Below are positions 1 to 6,882 of a stretch of DNA of 8,831 nucleotides, piece by piece. Positions within the stretch are counted from its first letter, which is position 1, and each line of letters starts with the position of its first letter. This DNA comes from Deltaproteobacteria bacterium RIFOXYD12_FULL_50_9 (lineage in GTDB: Bacteria; Desulfobacterota; Desulfobulbia; Desulfobulbales; CALZHT01): positions 6,970 through 15,800 of the forward strand of contig MGTA01000034.1 of assembly GCA_001799225.1 (NCBI GenBank), in the 5' to 3' direction. The position numbers and the translations under genes were made by a program. The notes beneath the pieces are model-generated. The model did not search any database. It saw nothing but the letters and a program-made list of their open reading frames with translations, and was not told the origin of the DNA.

Positions 1-2
1 AT

Positions 3-884
3 GATGAACTGAATTCGGCTGTGCAGATGGTCGAGATCAATCGCGATGAGCTGAGTCAGGCCTATTCGCAGCTTAAGTCAACCCAGAGCCAGATCCTCCA
101 GCAGGAAAAACTGGCCTCGATCGGCCAGTTGGCTGCTGGTGTGGCTCACGAAATTAACAACCCGGTCGGCTTTATCTCCTCTAACCTTGGTACACTGGCC
201 AAATATGTGGACCGGCTTAAAGGGTTTGTCGAATACCAGACCACCCTGCTGGAAACCCTGGGGGATCCGGAAAAACTCACAGCCCTTAAAGAAGAGCGGC
301 AACATCAAAAAATCGACCGGATTCTCGAAGACCTGGCCGATCTGATCACGGAATCCCTGGATGGTACGGAACGGGTGCGGAAGATCGTGCTTAATCTGAA
401 ATCTTTTTCGCGGGTGGATCAGGCCGATCAGAAGATGGCCGACATCAATGAGTGCATCGAAAGCACGGTCAACATCGTCTGGAATGAACTAAAATACAAG
501 GCCAAGGTCATCAAGGAGTATGGTGAACTGCCGCACACCCTGTGCTATCCCCAGCAGCTTAATCAGGTGTTTATGAATTTCCTGGTCAATGCGGCCCAGG
601 CCATTGAGAAACAGGGAGAGATTACCATCCGCTCCTGGCTTAAGGACGGTTTTATCCATGTATCGGTACGCGATACCGGCAGCGGCATAGCGGCTCAGAA
701 CTTACACAAGTTATTTGAACCATTCTTCACTACCAAGGAGGTGGGAAAGGGCACAGGACTGGGATTGAGCATTGCTTATGACATCGTCAAGAAACATAAC
801 GGTGAGATCCTTGTAGAGAGCGAAGTGGGCAAAGGCAGCATATTTACAGTAAAAATCCCAGTATTGGAGAAAAACGATGCCTGA
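3..884 (+). CDS. Sensor histidine kinase, C-terminal part (5' end outside the window)
   Basis: This is the transmitter half of a two-component kinase that autophosphorylates on histidine and passes the phosphate to a response regulator. The frame is open to the left edge, so the GTG at 21 is unlikely to be the true start; residues are numbered from it. About 30 residues of signalling coiled coil lead into the H-box AHEINNP, with phosphoacceptor His43 (codon 147-149). A long helical hairpin follows (to about residue 131), then a HATPase_c domain: N-box around Asn186/Asn190, G1 box DTGSG (218-222), F-box FEPFFTTK (232-239) and G2 box GKGTGLGLS (242-250). All catalytic boxes look intact. The HEINNP-plus-NL pattern is typical of kinases whose sensory PAS, GAF or HAMP region lies N-terminal, so the input domain and any membrane segments are outside the window. 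The last 8 bp overlap the next gene, which implies translational coupling to that regulator. Confidence 0.95.
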   Translation, partial: DELNSAVQMVEINRDELSQAYSQLKSTQSQILQQEKLASIGQLAAGVAHEINNPVGFISSNLGTLAKYVDRLKGFVEYQTTLLETLGDPEKLTALKEERQHQKIDRILEDLADLITESLDGTERVRKIVLNLKSFSRVDQADQKMADINECIESTVNIVWNELKYKAKVIKEYGELPHTLCYPQQLNQVFMNFLVNAAQAIEKQGEITIRSWLKDGFIHVSVRDTGSGIAAQNLHKLFEPFFTTKEVGKGTGLGLSIAYDIVKKHNGEILVESEVGKGSIFTVKIPVLEKNDA

Positions 885-1698
885 ACAAGTGCGAATTCTC
901 TGCGTTGATGACGAGAATAATGTTTTAAAGGCCTTAAAGAGGCTGTTTATGGATGAGGAGTATGAGATCATCACCGCTAATTCCGGGTTGGAGGGCTTGG
1001 CTATCCTCGAAAAAGAGCCCCAGATTCAGGTAGTAATTTCCGACTACCGGATGCCCGAGATGAACGGCGTGGAGTTTTTGCGGCAGGTTTTTGAGCGAAG
1101 ACCGGAGACCGTGCGTATCGTACTCTCCGGCTTTGCCGATACCGCCTCGGTAGTCGGCGCCATTAACGAAGGGCACATCTATAAATTCATCCCCAAACCC
1201 TGGAACGACGATGAATTGAAAATAACCATCGCCAAGGCAGTTGATGTCTACTTCCTATGGAAAAACAATGAACGATTGACCAGGGAGGTGAAGGATGCCA
1301 ATGAAGAACTTCTCTTGCTCAACGAACGGCTATCCAAGTTAGTAACTAAACGGACCGAGGAGATTATTTTTCAAGACAAGGTGATTGATCATACCCGGCA
1401 ATTCCTCGACACCCTGCCCATAGGAGTCCTGGGCATAGACACAGATGGCACGATTGTGCAGTGCAACAGACGGGCGCTGGAGCTTTTAGAGGACAATAAT
1501 AAGGGATTGCTCGGCTTTTCCGCCCAAGCGGCCCGGCCCCCTGAATTTTTTAAGATAATTGCGGCCGACTCCTTCAACCCGGGGAGCTTCAGCCGGATGG
1601 CCTGGAACGGCCGGGAGTTTATCGGCAAAGTCGCGACCCTGCCCGAGGGTAATAACGGTTTTATCGGCCTGGTGTTCGTTTTTGACCTGATGGCTTAG
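877..1698 (+). CDS. Response regulator, REC domain plus coiled coil and PAS-like tail
   Basis: The 273-residue protein begins with a complete receiver domain (about 5-122): acidic pair Asp11/Asp12, phosphoacceptor Asp56 in VVISDYRMP, Ser84 at the Thr/Ser switch position and Lys107 in PKPWNDDE. A coiled coil follows (about 130-170), then a PAS-like module (about 175-273) beginning FLDTLPIGVLGIDTDGTIV. There is no DNA-binding, GGDEF, EAL, HD-GYP or kinase domain, so the output is probably a protein-protein contact or a ligand signal through the PAS domain. The KPWND motif resembles the receivers fused to HD-GYP proteins of the RpfG type, here without the phosphodiesterase. The ATG at 877 has a good GGAGA (866-870) six bases upstream, inside the end of the kinase gene. 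The kinase is the likely partner because of the 8-bp overlap. Its stop lies 3 bp from the stop of the convergent hipA-like gene. Confidence 0.93.
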   Translation: MPEQVRILCVDDENNVLKALKRLFMDEEYEIITANSGLEGLAILEKEPQIQVVISDYRMPEMNGVEFLRQVFERRPETVRIVLSGFADTASVVGAINEGHIYKFIPKPWNDDELKITIAKAVDVYFLWKNNERLTREVKDANEELLLLNERLSKLVTKRTEEIIFQDKVIDHTRQFLDTLPIGVLGIDTDGTIVQCNRRALELLEDNNKGLLGFSAQAARPPEFFKIIAADSFNPGSFSRMAWNGREFIGKVATLPEGNNGFIGLVFVFDLMA

Positions 1699-1701
1699 TG
1701 A

Positions 1702-2934
1702 TCAGCCTTTACTGTCAATACAGCGGGCAAATGATGGTGCCAGCAGATCAAAGTCGTGCCCGGAGACACCACATCGCTCGAAATGGTCTCGCCATGTGCA
1801 GACGATTGCGCCAAGATGCCCGACAACGGCTCTCGCCTCTTTATCTGACAGGCCAAATCGTCCGGCATGGCTTAATGCATTATCGATTGTTGCCTCCCGG
1901 CCCTGCCCGCCGATTGACATGGCGAGCCGGAACTCACTGCCGACGCCGGCAAGAGTGGGTGTTGGAACAATATCATAGGCGGGCGAGAGGGCAATTTCGG
2001 CGGCACTGTTTACCAGAAAGCCGTGATTGCGGGGATGGTCGTCGGTGTTCCGCACCAGGATATTGAAGACCATCCGGCGATAAAGCTCCTGAATATCCCG
2101 AACCGCCATGGAACGGCGCATGGAGTCAGCCATCGCCGGATAATCCCAGCGTGGTCGATCCATTTCATCCCATTGCATGAAGGACAGGCCGCTAAGAAAG
2201 CCGCGCCTGAACCAGCCGGCCGCCGTCCTTTCCCGATCAAAGCGGCGGACGAGAAAAATATCCTGGTCGCCAACCGTAATAATTGCAATCTCGGGGATCT
2301 CGATGCCACACAAACGAGCCAGGCTCATGGTGGCGTATTCGATCCGCGGGATATTCAGGGAGTCTCCCCTTGCCGAAAACTTGGCAATCCACAGGGCATC
2401 GTTCCACTCCACGGTACATTTTGGACGCGCCCCACCCATGCTGCTGCCCTGACGGAGAAGTTGCAGCAGATGAGCATCGGCCAACTGGCCCGCCTCGATT
2501 CCGGCTGCGGCCTCAATGATCTCGGCAAGCTGATTGTAGTGGGGCGGTTGCAGAGCCGGCTCCGGGTCATCGGGCGAATGTCGGAAGTCAAGATTGCCTA
2601 CCCGTGTTGCATTCGAGGCCAAAAGATAATCAATCTCCGAAAGGGCTTCCGGTGGCGCTTTGAGCTGAGCAGATATAACCATTCTCCCCCAATAGTCGGG
2701 AGATGCATCACGAAATGCCCCATAAATCCCACCGTTAATCAACACCTCGTACGGGCGTGAGCTCAGGCTTAAGCTGACAGGGTCGACAGGTAGGACATTG
2801 TCGCGCTCGATGTATTTGCGACCGTAAGCAAAGGTGCCAATCCGCAGGCCGTCGTCGTGGGTGAATATCCCGGCAGGTACGGCAACCGTTTCGTTCGGCA
2901 GGTAGATAAATATTGTGATTTTCCTGATATTCAT
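1702..2934 (-). CDS. hipA: HipA-family serine/threonine kinase toxin
   Basis: This 410-residue protein belongs to the HipA kinase family. In E. coli the toxin HipA phosphorylates glutamyl-tRNA synthetase, blocks translation and gives growth arrest and persistence; the target here is unknown. Visible motifs: an N-terminal HipA subdomain (about 1-110); the Gly-rich loop GSSMGGARPK (163-172), whose Ser165 aligns with the autophosphorylated Ser150 of E. coli HipA; the ATP-binding Lys185 in WIAKF; the catalytic loop NTDDHPRN (295-302) with Asp297 as likely base and Asn302; and the metal-binding Asp320 in PAYDIVP. All key residues are present, so the kinase looks active. The GGARPK form of the loop fits the broad HipA-like family better than close E. 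coli HipA orthologues. The gene starts 10 bp after the hipB stop with no strong ribosome site, suggesting translational coupling. It is convergent with the upstream response regulator. Confidence 0.9.
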   Translation of the reverse strand: MNIRKITIFIYLPNETVAVPAGIFTHDDGLRIGTFAYGRKYIERDNVLPVDPVSLSLSSRPYEVLINGGIYGAFRDASPDYWGRMVISAQLKAPPEALSEIDYLLASNATRVGNLDFRHSPDDPEPALQPPHYNQLAEIIEAAAGIEAGQLADAHLLQLLRQGSSMGGARPKCTVEWNDALWIAKFSARGDSLNIPRIEYATMSLARLCGIEIPEIAIITVGDQDIFLVRRFDRERTAAGWFRRGFLSGLSFMQWDEMDRPRWDYPAMADSMRRSMAVRDIQELYRRMVFNILVRNTDDHPRNHGFLVNSAAEIALSPAYDIVPTPTLAGVGSEFRLAMSIGGQGREATIDNALSHAGRFGLSDKEARAVVGHLGAIVCTWRDHFERCGVSGHDFDLLAPSFARCIDSKG

Positions 2935-2944
2935 GGCAGCGCGG

Positions 2945-3289
2945 CTAAAAATTCAAGTCGTTCAAACTTTCCGGGTTGTGAACCCGTTGCGGCAGACGTT
3001 GTCGTTCGCGAAAGATGCCGACGGTATCGCGTTCGGGGCTGGCCACCTCCAGCAGGTCTTTCTCAAGTCCAAGCACCCACAGGGCAGAAACGAAAATAGC
3101 AATCGATACCCCGGTATCGCCCTTTTCAAGACGAGAGAGGGTCTTACGGGAGATAAACATCCGGTCGGCCATCTCTTCCATGGTTATGGCCCGACGCTTT
3201 CTGGCGATCATGATCCGTTCACCCAGTTGGGCGATGGCATGGGCTACGTCAGGTGGAAGGCTGCTTGACATTAGATTATTTTGAGGCAT
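2945..3289 (-). CDS. hipB: HipB-like XRE-family antitoxin/repressor
   Basis: This 114-residue protein has a Cro/C1-type helix-turn-helix at about residues 20-80: RIMIARKRRAITMEEMADRM, then FISRKTLSRLEKGDTGVS. By family rule it neutralises the HipA kinase it is encoded with and represses their shared promoter. Residues from about 88 on are charged and proline-rich, probably a flexible tail; E. coli HipB (88 residues) also ends in a disordered tail that makes it protease-sensitive, but this protein is longer. The chosen ATG (3289) has no strong ribosome site. Met7 (codon 3271-3269) is an alternative start with no better site. The gene is first in a two-gene operon, 10 bp ahead of hipA, the normal antitoxin-first order. 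The inverted repeat just upstream is the likely autoregulatory operator. Confidence 0.88.
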   Translation of the reverse strand: MPQNNLMSSSLPPDVAHAIAQLGERIMIARKRRAITMEEMADRMFISRKTLSRLEKGDTGVSIAIFVSALWVLGLEKDLLEVASPERDTVGIFRERQRLPQRVHNPESLNDLNF

Positions 3290-3293
3290 ATAG

Positions 3294-3318
3294 TACCCAT
3301 TATAAAGTTTTATGGGTA
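3294..3318 (-). promoter_or_regulatory. Predicted hipBA promoter with autoregulatory inverted repeat
   Basis: A perfect 7-bp inverted repeat, TACCCAT (3294-3300) and ATGGGTA (3312-3318), is separated by 11 bp. On the minus strand a perfect -10 hexamer TATAAT (3304-3299) overlaps the proximal arm and lies about 10 bp before the hipB ATG, so transcription would begin almost at the start codon and the message would be leaderless or nearly so. No good -35 at 16-18 bp is visible; GTGATA (3329-3324) matches 4 of 6 bases at a spacing of 19. E. coli HipB binds TATCC-N8-GGATA. Here the half sites are TACCC/GGGTA with N15, so this is an analogue, not the same operator. Confidence 0.55.
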
Positions 3319-3344
3319 ATATATATCACAATTACACCACAGGT

Positions 3345-3358
3345 TCAAGGGACAAATC
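3345..3358 (+). repeat. 14-bp repeat, copy 1
   Basis: The sequence TCAAGGGACAAATC occurs exactly here and again at 7878-7891. It lies between the hipBA promoter and the kinase remnant, that is, at the edge of the apparent insertion. Copy 1 continues GTGATG and copy 2 continues ACAAGA. From memory it resembles the TCAGGGGACAGATCACGA-type sequences found near IS200-like (Y1) transposases in some deltaproteobacteria; this was not checked against any database. Confidence 0.45.
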
Positions 3359-3360
3359 GT

Positions 3361-3580
3361 GATGTTAAATCAGCAGCTCGAAAAAAAATTTTTGGAGAAG
3401 GAGGCGTCATCAGGCTTGGCACGAGAAGGGAGGAAAACCCACCGACCCTGGTGCTTGAGATTGGTGATACCGGTCTCGGCATGACCGAAGCGGTACCAGT
3501 GAAGCAAGCCCAAAAAATTGGACTTTCCTTTGGATAACGCGTATATTATCAAAAAAAATGGCCCAGCATCTCAGAATTGA
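3361..3580 (+). pseudogene. Remnant of a histidine-kinase ATPase domain
   Basis: The first frame reads SAARKKIFGEGGVIRLGTRR and then LVLEIGDTGLGMTEAV. This matches the stretch of a HATPase_c domain from the end of the N-box to the G1 box (DTGLGM). The F-box and most of the glycine-rich G2 region are missing: only KIGLSF follows before a stop at 3535-3537. One base later, in the next frame, 3533-3580 reads DNAYIIKKNGPASQN and stops, which resembles the AYGIIKNHGG helix after the G2 box. The fragment therefore shows an internal deletion of roughly 15 codons and a 1-base frameshift, and it lacks the dimerisation domain and any plausible start. It sits just ahead of the second response regulator, where a cognate kinase would be expected. 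It differs in sequence from the intact kinase at 3-884, so it is not a recent copy of it. Confidence 0.72.
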
Positions 3581-3613
3581 TCTCTTACTCCAGCCTCTCT
3601 ACGGAGAAACACC

Positions 3614-4675
3614 ATGAGTCAACCCACTATACTCTTTGTGGATGATGAAAAAAATATTCTCAAAACCCTGCAGCGGCTTTTTTTAGATGATGATTATCGC
3701 CTATTGCTGGCAAACAGCGGCCAGGAAGCCCTCGATCTGATCCGGGGTGGCGAAAAGCCCTCGATAATCGTTTCCGACCAGCAGATGCCGGGCATGAACG
3801 GCGCCGAGTTTCTTGCCAAATCACGGGAGATTCTACCGGAAAGCATTCGGATGGTATTGACCGGTCATGCCGACATCACCGCTGCCGTGGATGCCATCAA
3901 TGTCGGCGGAGTGCATCGTTATCTCATGAAGCCGTGGAACGATGACGAATTGAAACTGGCGATCCGCGACGCAGTGGAACGGTTCGATCTTACCTTGCAG
4001 AATCGGGAACTCACCAAACAACTCGTTGAAAAAAACAGAATGCTCGAAGAGTTGACCATAAATCTCGAGAAAAAGGTGGAAGAACGTACCAGAGAGCTGC
4101 AGATTGCATACCGAAAAAACCTGACATTAACCACTATCTTGCGGAAAAAACTTAAGGAACTGGAGGGCCGGGACCGGATACAGCAACATCTTTTGACCAT
4201 GCATCCGCTCCAGGAGACCTTGAACACCGTTCTGGAGGTCATTATCGACGTGGTTGGCGCTGATACCGCTGCCGCTTATCTCAATGCCCCGGACGCCTCT
4301 CTCCTTGAACCGACTGCGGTTCAATCTGCACCGGTGGCGGAGGGAGGCCAGGCGATTGACGCTATCCCGGAGGAACAGATCAGAGAAATTTTTTCGACCG
4401 GCACACCCTGCTGCCTCAACTCGCTTCTCCATGCAAACAAACCTGGAGAACCGGCAATGATCCTCTCCCATCTGCTTGTGCCGGTGAAAGGCATCGACAG
4501 CCTCCTGGGGGTCATCACTGTGAGCAAACAAGGGCAACGGCCTCTTGCCGAGGAAGAGATACGAATTGTCGGCAGTTTTGTCCAGCAGGCCGCCATCGCC
4601 ATTCATGACTCCCAGATGCACGGAAATATTTGCGCTCTGGGCTCCAGTCTGGATGATGTGCTGGCTAATCTTTGA
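3614..4675 (+). CDS. Response regulator, REC domain plus coiled coil and GAF-like domain
   Basis: This 353-residue protein opens with an intact receiver domain (about 4-122): Asp10/Asp11, phosphoacceptor Asp55 in IIVSDQQMPGMNG, Thr83 and Lys106 in MKPWNDDE. A long charged coiled coil follows (about 125-190, rich in Glu, Lys and Arg), then a GAF-like domain (about 190-345) beginning PLQETLNTVLEVIIDVVGAD and ending in VGSFVQQAAIAIHDSQ. It has no DNA-binding or enzymatic output. The GAF part may bind a small molecule or serve for dimerisation. The receiver is clearly paralogous to that at 877-1698: both have FLDDD/FMDEE, ANSG, MNG, EFL, AIN and KPWNDDELK. The ATG at 3614 has GGAG (3603-3606) seven bases upstream. 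Its original kinase may be the decayed fragment just upstream. The FapA-family gene follows after 43 bp on the same strand and may be cotranscribed. Confidence 0.92.
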   Translation: MSQPTILFVDDEKNILKTLQRLFLDDDYRLLLANSGQEALDLIRGGEKPSIIVSDQQMPGMNGAEFLAKSREILPESIRMVLTGHADITAAVDAINVGGVHRYLMKPWNDDELKLAIRDAVERFDLTLQNRELTKQLVEKNRMLEELTINLEKKVEERTRELQIAYRKNLTLTTILRKKLKELEGRDRIQQHLLTMHPLQETLNTVLEVIIDVVGADTAAAYLNAPDASLLEPTAVQSAPVAEGGQAIDAIPEEQIREIFSTGTPCCLNSLLHANKPGEPAMILSHLLVPVKGIDSLLGVITVSKQGQRPLAEEEIRIVGSFVQQAAIAIHDSQMHGNICALGSSLDDVLANL

Positions 4676-4718
4676 GATTTGAGTCTCGATCAATTCGGTT
4701 TTACGGGGCCTGCATACG

Positions 4719-6872
4719 ATGTTCCAGCACGATAAAAAAAATAAAGCCAGCCAATCTCTTGAAGAGATTTACCTGAAGATGACCGTAGGCGATACGGCTC
4801 AGCCCCCTGGCTATTCGACTGAGTCTCCCGATGCCTTTACTGCGCCGATCGATGAAGAAGCCGCGCCGGAGACCCTGGAGGTATTGATTGAGGACGACGG
4901 TATGACCGCTATTCTGCGGAGCCGTTGCCGAAAGCCGCAGGCGGTGCTGGCCAAGGACATCCTGCATCTCCTGGCAACATATGGCATTGTCTCCGGTATC
5001 GATTATGAGGCGGTTAACAGGGCCGCCCTTACTCTCAACAAAACCGGGGCGTTGCCGCCCAATTTCGTTGTGGCCCAGGGTGTACCGCCGGCGCATGCGG
5101 ATGCACTTGTTTTCCCGGCATTGGAGAAACGAAGCGATCCAAGGACAGGGGAAACCCTGTGGTTTTGCGGTGGCCGATCTCTTGATTTCAAAGCTCTGAA
5201 AGCGGTCATGAAGGCCAAACAACTGCAGGATATCGCAGGAGGATCCTGCGTGGCAATGGCGGCAACCCCTTTTTACCCTCTTGCCACCTTGAAGCGTCAT
5301 CCGGGCCACAACCCCGGCTATAATGTCTACGGACTTTCCTCTTCCTCGTCCGATGTTATCCTCAAGGATGGGGCAAACGTCCACTTCGATCCGGCAGATG
5401 GTTCTTATAAGTCCACGATTTACGGATATCTGCACATTGAGGATAATGTCATCTCCGTTCTGCCGCCGGTGTGGATCTCCCCGGATCAGATGAGCGCTTA
5501 TTTTGTCAACCTTCCGCAGGCCGGACCAGCCAAAGCGCCGACCGTCGATCGGCTTCGCCAAGTCCTGATCATGGAAAATATCAAAAACGTTTGTATCCAG
5601 GATGAGGCTCTTAAACAACTTTGCGAAGCCCTGGAACGAAACGAGACGATTCCCTCTACCGTCTTGATTGCGAGCGGCTTGCCCCCTTCTCCGGGCATGG
5701 ATGCAAAACTTATCTGCTTTTTCGATACAACCCCCCGGGCCGGCACTGTCCAGAAGGACGATTCCGTCGATCTGCGGGAGCGCAATCTCGTAGTCAGCGT
5801 CGAAAAGGGAAAGTTACTGGCGGAAAAGCATCTTCCCACCCAGGGGACGCCGGGCGAAACTCTGTTCGGCAAAAAAATCAAAACCGCCGACGGCATTGAC
5901 AATATTTCGCTCACCACCAACGAAAACATCCAGCGGGAAACGAAAGAGGGCTTGATCAGGTACTATGCCAAGACCAACGGCAACATCCTTTTCAAGGATG
6001 GCCTGCTGGCTATAGTGAATGTTTTTCGGGTCTCAGGCGATGTGGACTACTCTACCGGCAACATAGACGTAACTACCGATCTGCTGGTTGAAGGATCGGT
6101 CAATTCCGGTTTCACAGTCAAGTCTGCCGGTGCCATACGTATCCGGGGGACTGCGGAACCCGGGGCTACCGTGATCGCCAAGGGTGATCTGATCGTAGAG
6201 AAAGGCATTGTTGGCGATACCACCAGAGTGATCACCCTGGGCAACCTGCAGACTTCTTATATCCATGACGCCGAGGTGATCGCCAAGGGCGACATTGTAG
6301 TGCAGAGCTATACCGCCAATGCCCGCATTCGCTGCGACGGGGCTGTTACGGTTTTGCGACAGTCCGGCAGCCGCCAGGGCGGCAAAATCATGGGAGGCCG
6401 CATCTCCGCCAGCAAGGGTATAACTGCCTGCACCGTGGGCTCTTTGGCGAATCAAAACACGGTCGTGGCGTTGCAGAATACTCCGGAAGACCTTCTTGCC
6501 TTAAGCAAACTCGGCAAAGAGATCGAAGCTTGCTCGGAAAACATCTTGAAAATGACCCGCACCATGCAACTCAGCTCTCTGGCTGCGGAACGGATTCAGG
6601 CGCTGATGGCCGCCTTGCCGCCGGAACGTCAGGAGTTCTTTAAAAAGGCCCTCGTGGCCTTGAACCAATTCATCAAACGCCGGGAAGCCCTTCAGCAGGA
6701 AGAAATCCGGATGAAGGAACATATGGAATACGAGCTTGGCGCGGCCACAATCCGGGTCTCCAGCGCCTTTATTCAAGGGAACATCGTGCAGATCGGCGAC
6801 TGCAAGCTGATTGTCCCCGAAGATACCGGACCGGTTGTATTCCAACTCAAGGATGGCGTTATTACCTACTGA
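4719..6872 (+). CDS. DUF342/FapA-family protein with duplicated N-terminal module
   Basis: This 717-residue protein has no signal peptide or membrane segment and is likely cytoplasmic. It belongs to the DUF342 family, called FapA (flagellar assembly protein A) after a Vibrio member; most members have no known biochemical role. Layout: a low-complexity start (1-50); a first FapA N-type module (about 54-235, with GIVSGIDYEAVN and VAQGVPPAHADAL); a second, diverged copy (about 285-400, with IASGLPPSPGMDAKL and TQGTPGETLFGKK); a beta-helix-like repeat region (about 420-585, with SGDVDYSTGNIDV, VEGSV, IRGTAEPGATVIAKGDLIV and IMGGRISASKGI); a helical, coiled-coil stretch (about 590-680); and a short beta C-terminus ending LKDGVITY. 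The in-frame stop at 4680-4682 limits the start; the ATG at 4719 has only a weak site (GGGG, 4705-4708). No flagellar genes are visible nearby, so a flagellar role is not supported by context. Confidence 0.88.
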   Translation: MFQHDKKNKASQSLEEIYLKMTVGDTAQPPGYSTESPDAFTAPIDEEAAPETLEVLIEDDGMTAILRSRCRKPQAVLAKDILHLLATYGIVSGIDYEAVNRAALTLNKTGALPPNFVVAQGVPPAHADALVFPALEKRSDPRTGETLWFCGGRSLDFKALKAVMKAKQLQDIAGGSCVAMAATPFYPLATLKRHPGHNPGYNVYGLSSSSSDVILKDGANVHFDPADGSYKSTIYGYLHIEDNVISVLPPVWISPDQMSAYFVNLPQAGPAKAPTVDRLRQVLIMENIKNVCIQDEALKQLCEALERNETIPSTVLIASGLPPSPGMDAKLICFFDTTPRAGTVQKDDSVDLRERNLVVSVEKGKLLAEKHLPTQGTPGETLFGKKIKTADGIDNISLTTNENIQRETKEGLIRYYAKTNGNILFKDGLLAIVNVFRVSGDVDYSTGNIDVTTDLLVEGSVNSGFTVKSAGAIRIRGTAEPGATVIAKGDLIVEKGIVGDTTRVITLGNLQTSYIHDAEVIAKGDIVVQSYTANARIRCDGAVTVLRQSGSRQGGKIMGGRISASKGITACTVGSLANQNTVVALQNTPEDLLALSKLGKEIEACSENILKMTRTMQLSSLAAERIQALMAALPPERQEFFKKALVALNQFIKRREALQQEEIRMKEHMEYELGAATIRVSSAFIQGNIVQIGDCKLIVPEDTGPVVFQLKDGVITY

Positions 6873-6882
6873 GGGACTCAGT
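6868..6882. terminator. Small perfect hairpin spanning two convergent stop codons
   Basis: ACTGAG (6868-6873), GGA, CTCAGT (6877-6882) is a perfect 6-bp inverted repeat with a 3-base loop. It contains both stop codons: TGA of the FapA-family gene (6870-6872) and TGA of the HDOD gene (complement of 6878-6880). It could weakly terminate transcription in both directions, but no T-run follows on either side, so terminator function is doubtful. Confidence 0.3.

Noticed and set aside
1692..1707. Possible terminator hairpin GGCT...AGCC followed by TTT
   Set aside because: Only four paired bases plus one more after a mismatch, and a three-base T run: too weak to call.
2023..2760. A 245-codon open frame on the plus strand across hipA
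   Set aside because: It is antisense to the HipA kinase, which has all its motifs in order; the plus-strand product resembles nothing and has no good ribosome site.
3303..3310. TAAAGTTT, identical to the -35 of flagellar sigma-28 promoters (also at 7849-7856)
   Set aside because: Neither copy is followed by a GCCGATAA-like -10 at the required distance, so despite the FapA-family gene there is no support for sigma-28 control.
4674..4687. Possible hairpin GAGA...TCTC after the second regulator
   Set aside because: A four-base stem with no T run; likely chance, and the following gene probably needs read-through.
4127..4693. A 188-codon minus-strand frame across the GAF part of the second regulator
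   Set aside because: No domain is visible; it is the shadow of the regulator coding frame.
4701..5618. A 305-codon open frame on the minus strand inside the FapA-family gene
   Set aside because: It shows no recognisable domain, has an irregular Arg/Ile/Gly-rich composition, and lies wholly antisense to a well-supported coding region.
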